Assembly (NCBI GenBank): GCA_964414835.1
Contig: CAYPWY010000005.1
Span: forward strand, 36,265 to 100,264
Direction of reading: 5' to 3'
From: Eshraghiella sp964414835
GTDB taxonomy: Bacteria > Bacillota > Clostridia > Lachnospirales > Lachnospiraceae
DNA: 64,000 nt
This document shows positions 17,301-25,873 of the stretch, piece after piece. Made by a program: the position numbers and the translations under genes. Position 1 is the first letter of the stretch; each line of letters starts with the position of its first letter. The notes beneath the pieces were generated by a model. The model had not been told where the DNA came from and ran no database searches. It saw only the letters and a program-made list of their open reading frames with translations.

Positions 17301-18873
17301 TCGGAGGGTTTGTTACCTGTGCAAAAAGCTGTTTGAAATATTCAAACAATGATGGTCTTTGTTTTGAGATTGCAGCAATAGGCGTGTCAACTCCCATAGC
17401 CGCAATAGGCTCCGAACCGTTTTTAGCCATATTAAGGATTGCCGAATAGAAATCCTCATAGGTATATCCAAATGCCTTCTGAAGTCTTGCCCTCTGTGTT
17501 TTGTCATACTCTTCCACTTTTTTATTAGGGATTTTAAGGTCTTTCAGCATAACAAGGTTGTTGTCAAGCCATTCGCCGTAAGGCTTTCTTGTGGCATATT
17601 TTGCCTTAAGCTCTTCATCGTCTATTACTCTTCCTTCTACGGTATCCACAAGGAGCATTTTACCCGGATGAAGCCTCTCCTTAATCTTGATATTAGATGG
17701 GGCAATATCAAGCACTCCTACCTCCGATGAAAGTACAAGATAGTCATCATTGGTAATATAATAACGTGATGGTCTGAGACCGTTTCTGTCAAGCACCGCA
17801 CCCATAACATCACCGTCGGAGAAAAGAATCGAAGCAGGTCCGTCCCATGGCTCCATCATTGTAGCGTAATATTGATAGAAATCTCTTTTCTCAAGTCCGA
17901 TAAGTTTATTATTCATCCAAGGTTCGGGAATCGTAATCATAACTGCCAGAGGCAAATCCATTCCGCTCATAACAAGAAATTCAAGTGTATTGTCAAGCAT
18001 GGCTGAGTCGGAGCCTTCGGTATTGACAACAGGAATAACCTTGTGCATACTGCCCTCAAAATACTTGCTCTTCATATTTTCTTCACGGGCAAGCATTTTA
18101 TCGGCATTGCCTTTGATAGTATTAATCTCTCCATTATGCACTATAAATCTGTTAGGATGGGCTCTTCTCCAGCTTGGATTGGTGTTGGTACTGAATCTGG
18201 AGTGGACAGTTGCTATGGCAGACTCATAATCCTTGCTGCACAAGTCAGGGAAAAATGTCCTGAGCTGGTCCACCAGAAACATTCCTTTGTATACTATCGT
18301 TCTGCTGGAAAGTGATACTACATATGTATCATCATTACTTTGTTCAAAAACCTTTCTTACTATATAAAGCTTCCTGTCAAATGCAAGTCCCTTTTCACAT
18401 CCGGCAGGTCTTTTAACAAAACACTGAAGGATTGACGGCATAACCTCTATCGCCTTGCTTCCAAGCACTTCCGGCTTAATCGGTACATCTCTCCACCCGA
18501 GAAATTCAAGGTCTTCCTTCTCAACGATGTTTTCAAACATTTTCATGCCCTGCTTTTTCTTAAGCTCATCCTGTGAAAAGAAAAACATTCCCACGCCGTA
18601 ATCACGTTCTTCTCCAAGCTCGATTCCAATACTCTTACAGGCTTTACTGAAAAATTTATGTGATATCTGGAGCATAATGCCTACGCCGTCACCCGTCTTC
18701 CCTTCAGCATCCTTGCCTGCTCTGTGTTCAAGGTTTTCAACAATGCTCAAAGCATTCTCAACTGTCTTGTGGGTTTTGATACCCTTGATGTTGACGATGG
18801 CACCGATACCGCAGTTATCATGTTCAAACTGGGGATTGTACAATCCGTTGTTGTATTCGTTATCGTAAATCAT
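14332..18873 (-). CDS. gltB: Glutamate synthase large (alpha) subunit
   Basis: A 1513-residue full-length protein. A 20-residue propeptide precedes the catalytic Cys21 in FEHDNCGIGAI (class II glutamine amidotransferase, N-terminal nucleophile). The central domain is followed by the FMN-binding synthase domain with GAKPGEGGHLPGGKV, GYDGGTGAAPGSS, and the 3Fe-4S cysteines in GCVMMRVCNLDTCPVG. The C-terminal beta-helix has repeated glycine motifs such as NGNGGQSFGAF and MTGGRVVVLG. With GltD it makes two glutamates from glutamine and 2-oxoglutarate. A sigma-A-like promoter lies 37-65 bases upstream. Confidence 0.97.
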   Translation of the reverse strand: MIYDNEYNNGLYNPQFEHDNCGIGAIVNIKGIKTHKTVENALSIVENLEHRAGKDAEGKTGDGVGIMLQISHKFFSKACKSIGIELGEERDYGVGMFFFSQDELKKKQGMKMFENIVEKEDLEFLGWRDVPIKPEVLGSKAIEVMPSILQCFVKRPAGCEKGLAFDRKLYIVRKVFEQSNDDTYVVSLSSRTIVYKGMFLVDQLRTFFPDLCSKDYESAIATVHSRFSTNTNPSWRRAHPNRFIVHNGEINTIKGNADKMLAREENMKSKYFEGSMHKVIPVVNTEGSDSAMLDNTLEFLVMSGMDLPLAVMITIPEPWMNNKLIGLEKRDFYQYYATMMEPWDGPASILFSDGDVMGAVLDRNGLRPSRYYITNDDYLVLSSEVGVLDIAPSNIKIKERLHPGKMLLVDTVEGRVIDDEELKAKYATRKPYGEWLDNNLVMLKDLKIPNKKVEEYDKTQRARLQKAFGYTYEDFYSAILNMAKNGSEPIAAMGVDTPIAAISKQRPSLFEYFKQLFAQVTNPPIDALREKIVTATSIYIGKDGNILEERAENCHVLRIDNPILTNTDILKIKNMNKEGFRVVEIPITYYKNTSLEKAIDRMFVEADRACGDGANILILTDRGVDDNRVAIPSLLAVAAMNQHLVVTKKKTSVSLILESGEPRTVHHFATLLGYGACAVNPYLAQDTIKELINIGILDKDYYAAVEDYNNAILSGIVKIASKMGISTIQSYEGSKIFEAIGIAPEVIDKYFTGTVSRIGGITLKDIEDDVNVRHSRAFDPLGLTADETFDSVGSHKLRSGKEEHLYNPQTIHLLQLASRNGDYNTFKEYSHLMNEEMEPVTLRGYMDFKFPEKGIPIEEVESVESIVKRFKTGAMSYGSISQEAHETLAIAMNTLHGRSNSGEGGESIERLTVGPDGLNKCSAIKQVASGRFGVTSRYLVSANEIQIKMAQGAKPGEGGHLPGGKVYPWIAKTRLSTPGVSLISPPPHHDIYSIEDLAQLIYDLKNANRQARISVKLVSEAGVGTVAAGVAKAGAQVILISGYDGGTGAAPGSSIHNAGLPWELGLAETHQTLIMNGLRNKVVVETDGKLMNGRDVAIACLLGAEEFGFATAPLVTLGCVMMRVCNLDTCPVGVATQNPELRKKFAGKPEYVINFMKFVAQELREYMAKLGFRTIDEMCGRSDLLFQKISGNGKRLGEIDLSSILNNPYAGADKMDYNNKNVYDFQLEKTLDETVLIKELMPALKKKQKKSIELDVTNVNSRAFGTMFGAEITRLYDDGLPEDTYTIRCNGNGGQSFGAFIPKGLTIELVGDSNDYFGKGISGGKLIVYPPKSSGFRYDENIIIGNVALYGATSGEAYINGVAGERFCVRNSGATAVVEGVGEHGCEYMTGGRVVVLGKTGKNFAAGMSGGIAYILDEDNKLYLNLNKELISSEEVTDKYDVLELKQMIQKHVAYTNSEKGKMILDNFSEYLPKFKKIMPHDYKKMLNQIVLMEEKGLSSEQAQIEAFYAMKK

Positions 18874-18909
18874 CCGTTCCCCATCCTTTCCGTAAAATTT
18901 ATTTTCTAA

Positions 18910-18938
18910 AATATACTACGTTTTTTTTTGATTGTAAA
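18910..18938 (-). promoter_or_regulatory. Candidate sigma-A promoter of gltBD
   Basis: On the minus strand TTTACA (18933-18938), a 17-base spacer containing a run of As, then TATATT (18910-18915). Transcription would begin about 30 bases before the gltB ATG. Confidence 0.6.
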
Positions 18939-19167
18939 TAGAAACTTTTGGGGAATTGTCAGATAATTTGAATATTTTATATTTTAGCAGATTATTATCA
19001 GATAATTTAGCTAATTGTGTGTATTTTGTTTGACCTTCAGCACTGCAAAAAAGCTTACGCATATACCCATCAGCTTTAAAATGTAATGTCAGGATATGTA
19101 CATAAGCATTTTTCAGCGGGCATAAACTTGATTTTATTAATTTATTATGTTTTGTTTGTTAATTTTG

Positions 19168-19196
19168 TTGAAGAATACGGGTCAAAAAGGTAAAAT
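19168..19196 (+). promoter_or_regulatory. Candidate sigma-A promoter of the DUF3810 gene
   Basis: TTGAAG (19168-19173), a 17-base spacer and TAAAAT (19191-19196), ending 23 bases before the ATG at 19220, which is preceded by AAGGAG. Confidence 0.5.
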
Positions 19197-19219
19197 ATCA
19201 GTACAAGGAGATTATATTT

Positions 19220-20395
19220 ATGAAAGATTCAACGAAAGGTTCCAATAAGAAGGAGCTCAAATTCATCAATTATAAGAAATACATACTGGTAATCGGCATA
19301 CTGCTTTTTATTCTTATTGTCTTCAATATTATGTTCCGTGTAAGCACCGTTTTTGCCACCAGCTACTGCAACACCATATATTCCAATGTTTCAAAGGTTA
19401 TGGGCGCGGTAAGCTCGCTTGCTCCTTTTTCCATAATAGAAGTGCTTATATATGTGGCGGCAGCCATTGTGCTGTACGCCGTAGTACGGCTTATTATAAC
19501 GTTTGTCCTCAACCACAGTAAAAGCAGCATCTGTTTTTTCACATACAGGCTGAAAAAATATCTGTTAAATCTTGTATGCATAGTTTTGGTATGCCTGCTT
19601 ATTTTAGGCTTTAACTGCACGATACTTTACCACAGATTAACGTTTGCGGTATGTGCGAATATGCGCCTTGAAGCCCACAGTACAGAAGAGCTGGTGGCTC
19701 TTTTCCAAATCATGTCTCAGGATGCCAATGAATTGAGCAGCAAGGTGCCCAGAGATTCTGATGGGATTTTTACCCTTGACGGTATTAATACAAAAGAGCT
19801 TTGTGTGGATGCCATGAAAGCACTGACTGAGCAGTATCCGTTTATGGCTTCATACTACCCTGAACCAAAGCCTATCGCAGCCTCAAAGCTTATGTCAGCT
19901 ACCGGAATGGCAGGTTTTTACTCTCCTTTTACTATGGAAGCCAATTACAATGCCGATATGCCGGATTTGGATATTCCCCATACAATGTGTCATGAACTGG
20001 CACATTTAAGCGGCTTCATACATGAAGACGAGGCTAATTTTATCGGATACGCTGCATGTATAGGTTCCGAAAGCGAGGCCTTGCGTTACAGTGCCACAGT
20101 TGAAATGATGATATATGTCATCAATGATTTATATACAAGCTGTTCTTATGAGCATTACAGTGAGCTTATCAACTCGCTGGAGCCTGAAATCATTGCAGAC
20201 ATACGCGCACAGTCCGCCTACTGGCGGGAGGCGCAGCAGAAATTTAGCGGCAAGCTTTCCGACACAGTCCAGACTGCCAACGATGCTTACATAAAGCTTA
20301 ATGGCGATGTGGAGGGCGACGTAAGATATTCCATGGTTGTGGAACTATTGCTTGATTACTATTCAAAGAATATAGACGATATTCTTTCGGAGTAA
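19220..20395 (+). CDS. DUF3810 membrane protein with zinc-protease-like HELAH motif
   Basis: A 391-residue protein. Three hydrophobic segments occupy about 16-35, 62-90 and 110-135; the rest is a soluble domain. The domain contains TMCHELAHLSGFIHEDEANFIGY, a HExxH zincin motif with downstream Glu residues, characteristic of DUF3810. A peptidase role at the membrane is inferred from the motif; no substrate is known. The 3' end overlaps the convergent AraC gene by 98 bases. Confidence 0.88.
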   Translation: MKDSTKGSNKKELKFINYKKYILVIGILLFILIVFNIMFRVSTVFATSYCNTIYSNVSKVMGAVSSLAPFSIIEVLIYVAAAIVLYAVVRLIITFVLNHSKSSICFFTYRLKKYLLNLVCIVLVCLLILGFNCTILYHRLTFAVCANMRLEAHSTEELVALFQIMSQDANELSSKVPRDSDGIFTLDGINTKELCVDAMKALTEQYPFMASYYPEPKPIAASKLMSATGMAGFYSPFTMEANYNADMPDLDIPHTMCHELAHLSGFIHEDEANFIGYAACIGSESEALRYSATVEMMIYVINDLYTSCSYEHYSELINSLEPEIIADIRAQSAYWREAQQKFSGKLSDTVQTANDAYIKLNGDVEGDVRYSMVVELLLDYYSKNIDDILSE

Positions 20396-21098
20396 GTCCG
20401 CACTCTTTTTTGAAGCATTGGATAAAGTGGCTTTGGGATGAGAAACCGAAATATTCCGCAATCTCAGAATAAGAGTAATCCGAAAAACGCAGCATATTGG
20501 CGGCTGCCTTAATCTTTTCCCTTCGGATAAAATCCTGTAATGTTATGCCTGACTCCTTATGAAAAACAGTTGACAGATAGCTTCTGTTAACTCCCACCGC
20601 TTCTGCAACCATTTGAGACGTAAGCCTGCCTGTGCGGTGTTTATATATATATTCCATTGCCTTTATTACCTGCATGGAGTACACGCTTCTCTTTGGCTGC
20701 TTTGACATCCTCTCTGTAAAATCCATAAGCATTTCATTGTGAAGCCTTATTATATCCTCTGCTTCCGACAACAAATCCATCTTACTGATATACAAATCAC
20801 TAAGTGTATATGCCATTTCTCTTTCAAGCCCTTTTTCAACACAAAGCCTTGTAATCAAAGCCGTTGAAACCACAAAATGATACCTCATATTGCGCATACG
20901 GTTGACCGATAGTTTTCCGTACTCCGCTCCGTCATATAACGAAGTGTCTGAAGGGTCCGCAAGAACCTTTTTTACCTCGCCAACATCTCCGGCGGCAACA
21001 TTTTCATAATAACCGTATTCATGGCTGTATTCCACATGGCTCTTTTCTTCCTCCTGTTGTTCCAAAAGCCGAAGACTCAGTTCTTTATTAATGCTCAT
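20298..21098 (-). CDS. AraC-family transcriptional regulator
   Basis: The ATG at 21098 is preceded by AGAGG with an 8-base gap; a GTG at 21107 sits inside that site. The 266 residues comprise an N-terminal sensing domain without a recognised fold and a C-terminal AraC DNA-binding domain (about 140-240). The latter has LTSQMVAEAVGVNRSYLSTVF as the first helix-turn-helix and YSEIAEYFGFSSQSHFIQCF as the second. A 25-residue tail (to RPPHRH) is encoded within the overlap with the DUF3810 gene, and the stop lies in that gene. It is divergent from the GH5 at 21217, with a pair of 16-bp direct repeats between them, so it probably controls that gene and perhaps itself. Confidence 0.92.
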   Translation of the reverse strand: MSINKELSLRLLEQQEEEKSHVEYSHEYGYYENVAAGDVGEVKKVLADPSDTSLYDGAEYGKLSVNRMRNMRYHFVVSTALITRLCVEKGLEREMAYTLSDLYISKMDLLSEAEDIIRLHNEMLMDFTERMSKQPKRSVYSMQVIKAMEYIYKHRTGRLTSQMVAEAVGVNRSYLSTVFHKESGITLQDFIRREKIKAAANMLRFSDYSYSEIAEYFGFSSQSHFIQCFKKECGLTPKEYRLYSLNSNQAIVPQPWNILRRPPHRH

Positions 21099-21124
21099 AA
21101 ACTTCACCTCTTTTTACATCATAA

Positions 21125-21161
21125 AACATTTTTGATATAAAAACAACATTTTTGATATAAT
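21125..21161 (+). promoter_or_regulatory. Paired direct repeat and overlapping promoter between AraC and GH5 genes
   Basis: The 16-mer AACATTTTTGATATAA occurs at 21125-21140 and again at 21145-21160, 20 bases (two helical turns) apart, as AraC-type activators like. A sigma-A-like promoter lies within it: TTGATA (21132-21137), 18 bases, TATAAT (21156-21161), directed at the GH5 gene, so each repeat overlaps one promoter element. Binding by the adjacent AraC protein is inference. Confidence 0.6.
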
Positions 21162-21216
21162 ATACCGATAAAATGAAATATAGTCTAAATATACTAAGCC
21201 AAAGGAGGCATACTGG

Positions 21217-22212
21217 ATGAACGGTTTTAAAAGGGGCATTAATTTAGGAGGCTGGCTCAGCCAAAGCTCTATGGCAAAAGACCATTTAGATAATTATATC
21301 GTTGAAAATGATATAGCAGCCATCAAGTATATGGGTGCAGACCATATAAGGCTGCCCATAGATTATATGCTTATAGAGAAAGAAGACGGAACCCCCAAGC
21401 TTTCAGGATACAAGTATATAGATAATTGTGTAAGCTGGTGCGGCAGGTACGGACTTAATATAGTGCTGGATTTGCACAGGGCATATGGATATTCTTTTAA
21501 TGAAGCTTCAGCGTGCGGGAATTTTTGGAAAAACAGGCAGTGCCGTCACCGCTTTCTCAGACTTTGGGACAGACTATCAGCACGTTATGGCATATATAAT
21601 TATGCAGCCTTTGATATTCTCAATGAAATCGTTGACGAAAGCGTCTGTGACATATGGAATGACCTTGCCTCCAATGCAATATCCATCATAAGAAAGAACG
21701 CTGCCGATAATTGGATTATTGTTGGCGGTACAAGATATAACAGCATTTTTACGGTAAAGGACATTGCAGATTTCAACCAGCATAAAATCGCATACTCATT
21801 CCACTTTTACGAGCCCTATATCTTTACTCATCAAGGAGCATGCTGGGAAAGCTTTATGCCCGATGACTTCAGGGTAAACTACCCTCTGACGGCAAAAGAA
21901 TATTCCGATACCGCAAAAGAAAAGCTGGACGGACAGTGCATGGGAATTTTCCGGTGCATGAATGAAAACGCTTCAGGTACAGCTATGCTGGATTCCCTTT
22001 TTGACAGCGCCGTAATGGCATCCTCCCAACGCGGCATCCCTTTGTACTGCGGCGAATATGGTGTAATAAACAATGCTGATTCTAAGTCCGCAAAGCTGTA
22101 CATTGCCGATTTGCAAAACGTCCTGTCAAAATACAATATAGGAAGAGCCATGTGGAATTACAAGGGGCTCAATTTCGGAATTGACGGAAAAAACTTTACT
22201 ATTCAATTATAA
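21217..22212 (+). CDS. Intracellular GH5 glycoside hydrolase
   Basis: A 331-residue protein with no signal peptide, so it acts on oligosaccharides inside the cell. GH5 signatures are RGINLGGWLS, HIRLPIDY, LDLHRAYG, the acid/base E137 in FDILNEIVD, YSFHFYEP and the nucleophile E280 in YCGEYGV. The N-terminal GINLGGW is shared with exo-beta-1,3-glucanase and beta-glucosidase-like GH5 members, so short beta-glucosides are likely substrates; this is inference. The ATG follows AAAGGAGG. It ends 14 bases into the convergent lipid kinase gene. Confidence 0.9.
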   Translation: MNGFKRGINLGGWLSQSSMAKDHLDNYIVENDIAAIKYMGADHIRLPIDYMLIEKEDGTPKLSGYKYIDNCVSWCGRYGLNIVLDLHRAYGYSFNEASACGNFWKNRQCRHRFLRLWDRLSARYGIYNYAAFDILNEIVDESVCDIWNDLASNAISIIRKNAADNWIIVGGTRYNSIFTVKDIADFNQHKIAYSFHFYEPYIFTHQGACWESFMPDDFRVNYPLTAKEYSDTAKEKLDGQCMGIFRCMNENASGTAMLDSLFDSAVMASSQRGIPLYCGEYGVINNADSKSAKLYIADLQNVLSKYNIGRAMWNYKGLNFGIDGKNFTIQL

Positions 22213-23086
22213 TATCAATGGCTTTGCCTACCACCAATATCTCCACTCGCTGGTGGGCATCGCCATTTTCCCCGTCAACAGTCCACTCTATCGCCTTATC
22301 GCTTTCTATAATAATATGGTCGGTTCTAAAGCGTTCCACCATAGGGCTTTTCTGTGACTTTGACAAAAGTCCTGCCACAATCTGCTGAAGCTCAAGAGGG
22401 GACGCCGGTTCTTTTACAAGCGTTACCTCAAAAAGCCCGTCATCAAGCTCAACCTCTTTGCCGGTTATTCCCTTCATTCCTCCTACGGAGCTGGAATTAG
22501 ACACCATTCCGTATATGTAGCTGCCTTTTATCTCCATATCATTGCAGAGTACCGTCAGATAATATGATTTCACATTGGCAAGACTTTTGAGGCTTTCCAG
22601 TATATATGCCTGATGCCCCAGAACATTTTTCATATTCTGAGGTGTTTTATATGATACATCAGAAAATACTCCGAATGCAGCAACATAATTAAAATATCTT
22701 CCGTTCATTTTTCCTATATCACAGGATATAATTCTTCCGTTGGAAATCTGTTTTGCAGCTTTAAGCATGTTCTTGGGTATTCCAAGTGTCGCTGCAAAAT
22801 CATTGGTTGAGCCTGCCGGGATATACCCGATTGGCGGTTTTGCGTTAAGATGCGTCATCATGGCTGAAATCACTTCGTTGAGCGTTCCGTCGCCGCCGCT
22901 GCACACAATCAAATCATATAACCCATCCGCCTCACAAACTCTGTCATAGCCATCCATAGCCTGCTGCGTAGGATATGCCGTAACGATATATCCGCTTTTG
23001 GTAAAAATATCAATTATATCCACAAGCTTATTTCTGATAAGTCCTTTTCCCGAATGAGGATTATACACAAATAATAACTTTTTCAT
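22199..23086 (-). CDS. YegS/DagK-type lipid kinase
   Basis: A 295-residue protein with the diacylglycerol-kinase catalytic fold: LFVYNPHSGKGL at the start, the nucleotide-binding VCSGGDGTLNEVI, and GYIPAGSTNDFAATLGI. The C-terminal half is the YegS beta-sandwich with the DDGLFEVTLV motif. It phosphorylates a lipid such as diacylglycerol using ATP at the membrane; the exact lipid is not known. AGAGGTGGAAG precedes the ATG. A second, diverged member of the family lies at 33043-33894. Confidence 0.92.
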   Translation of the reverse strand: MKKLLFVYNPHSGKGLIRNKLVDIIDIFTKSGYIVTAYPTQQAMDGYDRVCEADGLYDLIVCSGGDGTLNEVISAMMTHLNAKPPIGYIPAGSTNDFAATLGIPKNMLKAAKQISNGRIISCDIGKMNGRYFNYVAAFGVFSDVSYKTPQNMKNVLGHQAYILESLKSLANVKSYYLTVLCNDMEIKGSYIYGMVSNSSSVGGMKGITGKEVELDDGLFEVTLVKEPASPLELQQIVAGLLSKSQKSPMVERFRTDHIIIESDKAIEWTVDGENGDAHQRVEILVVGKAIDIIIE

Positions 23087-23117
23087 CTTCCACCTCTGTA
23101 TTTATCGCCTGATTCAA

Positions 23118-23987
23118 CTAATCGTTAACTATTCTTTCGCCATCGCCGAAATCCAATATATACGGAAAATGCGTCTTACGCTTTTCCACCGGCGGAAGCT
23201 CCATATAAGTGTCGCCGAAAAAATTGCGCAGCATTCCTTTCATATCCTTAGGGAAATTCAATTCAACATCCTCAAACTTCCACTTTCGGCATGGGAATGT
23301 GCGGTTCTTATACAAAATATTGGTGTTGGGGTCAGTATCGCAAGGATACCCAAACCTTTTTGTCTTTGTATTATTGTACATAGTGCAGATTTTTTTGCAT
23401 CTGTTGTAGAGTGCCCTCTTATCAATGCGGAGAAAATCCATTGCATTGTGTACCATTCTGCATATAAGCTTAATTACTGCACCAAGAAGCCCCGTCTGAA
23501 AAATAATCGGTTCAGGTATACTTCTCAATATCAGAAGCTTGCTCCAAAACCACGCTCTCCATCTCTGAATAAAAAACAGAAAATCATTATCAGGATAATT
23601 GTCATACGCATATATGTCAAGAAAAATTCCCAAATCACACTTAATATTCTTCAGGGGCTTTTCTATAAATTTAGTACCTTTTATGCAAAGTCTTGTAGTC
23701 ATCAACGGGAAATTGTGATTATGCTCCGCATTAAGAACATAATATTTATCACCCATCTGTTCCTCCACAAGCTTAATGAACTTCTCGTAGTCCTTGCGGG
23801 GAAGAGCCACGTCTATGTCATCATCCCACGGTATAAACCCTCCATGGCGTATAGCTCCTATTCCTGTTCCTGCAACGGCAAAATATTTAAGCCCATTCTC
23901 ATCACAGATTTTCATAAAGTCCTTAAGAATCCCTATCTCCATGGACTGTATGCGCTTAAGCTCTTCATCATTATAAAACTTTGGCAT
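23118..23987 (-). CDS. LicD-family phosphotransferase
   Basis: The ATG at 23987 has GGAGG 5 bases upstream, chosen over 24005. The 289 residues contain the LicD nucleotidyltransferase-like core: VAGTGIGAIRHGGFIPWDDD followed by IDVALPRKDYEKF, with its paired aspartates. The C-terminal half carries RTFPCRKWKFEDVELNFPKD. LicD proteins transfer phosphocholine or other phosphate-linked groups to teichoic acid or glycans. The acceptor here is unknown and no choline pathway genes are near. Other envelope and lipid genes surround it. Confidence 0.92.
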   Translation of the reverse strand: MPKFYNDEELKRIQSMEIGILKDFMKICDENGLKYFAVAGTGIGAIRHGGFIPWDDDIDVALPRKDYEKFIKLVEEQMGDKYYVLNAEHNHNFPLMTTRLCIKGTKFIEKPLKNIKCDLGIFLDIYAYDNYPDNDFLFFIQRWRAWFWSKLLILRSIPEPIIFQTGLLGAVIKLICRMVHNAMDFLRIDKRALYNRCKKICTMYNNTKTKRFGYPCDTDPNTNILYKNRTFPCRKWKFEDVELNFPKDMKGMLRNFFGDTYMELPPVEKRKTHFPYILDFGDGERIVND

Positions 23988-24040
23988 TCCAACCTCCGAA
24001 ATCACATACTTGTACTGATTAATACTTATATATTTAACAT

Positions 24041-24100
24041 CTGTATAACTACTTTTACGTCTGTATAATTACTTTGATATCTGTATAACCATTCTGACAT
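24041..24100. repeat. Three imperfect 20-bp tandem repeats
   Basis: Units at 24041-24060, 24061-24080 and 24081-24100, each beginning CTGTATAA, in the leader of the LicD gene. Related GTATAATTATTAAA blocks continue to about 24155. They have no recognised function. Confidence 0.7.
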
Positions 24101-24165
24101 ATATATGATCATCAGCGCCGGTATAATTATTAAACGCCCGTATAGTTATTAAAGACCGCTAAAAA

Positions 24166-25764
24166 TTATCTGTCCCATTTATCACATAATGAATTAATCT
24201 GGTCTGCAAATTTGGCTAAATCCTTATTGGCACCGCCTTCATTATGTTTTATTACCGTCATAAGTCTTCTTCCTGCTGCCATAAGGCGCTCAAATACATC
24301 CGAAGCCTTTTTCGCAACTGCAGTTTTATGCTTACGCACATTATTGCCATCATGTATGCAGGAGCCATCCGCAAGATTATAACATGCCCCGCTGTAAGGA
24401 GCCACTGCATCAAAACCATGTTCTTCTCTCAGGCACTGTGTAAAGCTGTCACACACATCGCTTTCGCCATGTACCACAAATACCGTAGAAGGCTTTTTCT
24501 CAAAGGCTTCAATCCACTTAATAAGCCCTGCCTTATCTGCATGACCGCTTACGCCCTCAAGCTTGACTATATCAGCCTGAACATTGATGGTTTCCCCAAA
24601 AAGCTTAACCTCCGATGCGCCCTCCAGCAGCGACCTTCCCAAAGTGCCTATTGCCTGATAGCCTACAAACACAATCGTGCTTTCCCTTCGCCAAAGGTTG
24701 TGCTTAAGATGATGTCTTATTCTTCCCGCCTCACACATTCCCGAAGCTGATATGATTACCTTAGGTCTGTTATCAAAATTAATTGCCTTGGAATCATTGC
24801 TTGTGACTGACAGCATAAGCCCCTGAAACTGCAGCGGATTGATTCCCTGTGCCACAAGCTCCATAGCCTCCCGGTCAAAGCAGCATTCCTTGTTCTTATT
24901 AAAAATCTGTGTGGCTTCCACTGCAAGCGGACTGTCCACATAAACCTGAAATCCATCGTGATTCTTAACTAGATTTTCCTGCTTAATCCGTCTGAAATAA
25001 TATAACATCTCCTGGGTTCTTCCCACCGCAAAAGACGGTATAACCACATTGCCTCCACGGTCAAAGGTTCTCTGGGTAATCTGCGCAAGCTCCTTCACAT
25101 AGTCAGTTTCGGCATTGTGAAACCTGTCTCCATATGTGGACTCCATCACCACATAATCCGCTTTGGTGATATACTCAGGGTCTTTGATAATAGGTCTGTG
25201 GATATTGCCTATATCACCCGAAAAGACTATTTTTTTATTATAAGGGCCTTCCGTAATCCACATCTCAATGCTGGCAGAGCCCAAAAGATGCCCCGCATCG
25301 GAAAATCTTATGTCAATTCCCTCTGTAAGATTTATTTTATCCTTGTAACTGCATGCCGTAAAATGCTGTAAAACGCCTTCTGCGTCATTGATATTATATA
25401 GCGGAACATATTCATCCTTGCCGGCACGCTTAGCTTTACGGTTTTTCCATTCTGCCTCCGACATCTGTATATGAGCGGAATCCTTAAGCATTATCCGGCA
25501 CAAATCCACAGTGGCCTCCGTGGCAAGAATCTGCCCTCTGAATCCTCTTGCGTACATAAGCGGCAAAAGCCCCGAATGGTCAATATGGGCATGTGTCAAA
25601 AGCACATAGTCTATATCAGGTATGTCTACCGGCAGCTCCTGATTTTCATATTCATCGCTTCCCTGCTCCATTCCGCAGTCGATGAGTATGTACTTGCCGC
25701 AGGCGTTAATGACGTGGCAGCTTCCCGTAACTTCATGGTCTGCACCAATAAATGTAATTTCCAT
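24166..25764 (-). CDS. MBL-fold metallohydrolase with beta-CASP domain (RNase/CPSF73-like)
   Basis: The ATG at 25764 has GGAGG 5 bases upstream, giving 532 residues. It opens EITFIGADHEVTGSCHVI and has the metallo-beta-lactamase motif LLTHAHIDHSG, then ESTYGDRFH, the beta-CASP region with VIPSFAVGRTQEMLYYF, and ISASGMCEAGRIRHHLKHNL. The terminal SGHADKAGLIKW and VFVVHGESD complete the RNA-specificity part. The family contains zinc-dependent endonucleases and 5'-3' exonucleases. The last 50 residues form a lysine-rich tail of unknown role. It should act on RNA in the cytoplasm; no specific target is indicated by the neighbours. Confidence 0.92.
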   Translation of the reverse strand: MEITFIGADHEVTGSCHVINACGKYILIDCGMEQGSDEYENQELPVDIPDIDYVLLTHAHIDHSGLLPLMYARGFRGQILATEATVDLCRIMLKDSAHIQMSEAEWKNRKAKRAGKDEYVPLYNINDAEGVLQHFTACSYKDKINLTEGIDIRFSDAGHLLGSASIEMWITEGPYNKKIVFSGDIGNIHRPIIKDPEYITKADYVVMESTYGDRFHNAETDYVKELAQITQRTFDRGGNVVIPSFAVGRTQEMLYYFRRIKQENLVKNHDGFQVYVDSPLAVEATQIFNKNKECCFDREAMELVAQGINPLQFQGLMLSVTSNDSKAINFDNRPKVIISASGMCEAGRIRHHLKHNLWRRESTIVFVGYQAIGTLGRSLLEGASEVKLFGETINVQADIVKLEGVSGHADKAGLIKWIEAFEKKPSTVFVVHGESDVCDSFTQCLREEHGFDAVAPYSGACYNLADGSCIHDGNNVRKHKTAVAKKASDVFERLMAAGRRLMTVIKHNEGGANKDLAKFADQINSLCDKWDR

Positions 25765-25873
25765 GTACTCCTCCGTACTTATTTTATTATTCATATTATA
25801 ACAGAAAAATATGTAGACGTAAAATATTATTTAATGTAATATTGACATATAAAAACACGAAAGGAAAAATTAT

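Larger units (their letters stand above)
18874..19219. other. 346-base divergent intergenic region between gltB and the DUF3810 gene
   Basis: It carries the candidate gltB promoter on the minus strand and the candidate DUF3810 promoter on the plus strand. Between them TCAGATAATTT occurs twice (18959-18969 and 18998-19008), 39 bases apart, in an AT-rich stretch; it could be a regulator site. No small gene, T-box or riboswitch fold was recognised. Confidence 0.55.

Noticed and set aside
18874..19219. T-box or glutamine riboswitch before gltB
   Set aside because: No T-box sequence or conserved riboswitch core was seen; only promoters and an 11-bp direct repeat.
23169..24068. 299-residue plus-strand frame opposite LicD
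   Set aside because: It is the antisense shadow of LicD; no ribosome site or known domain.
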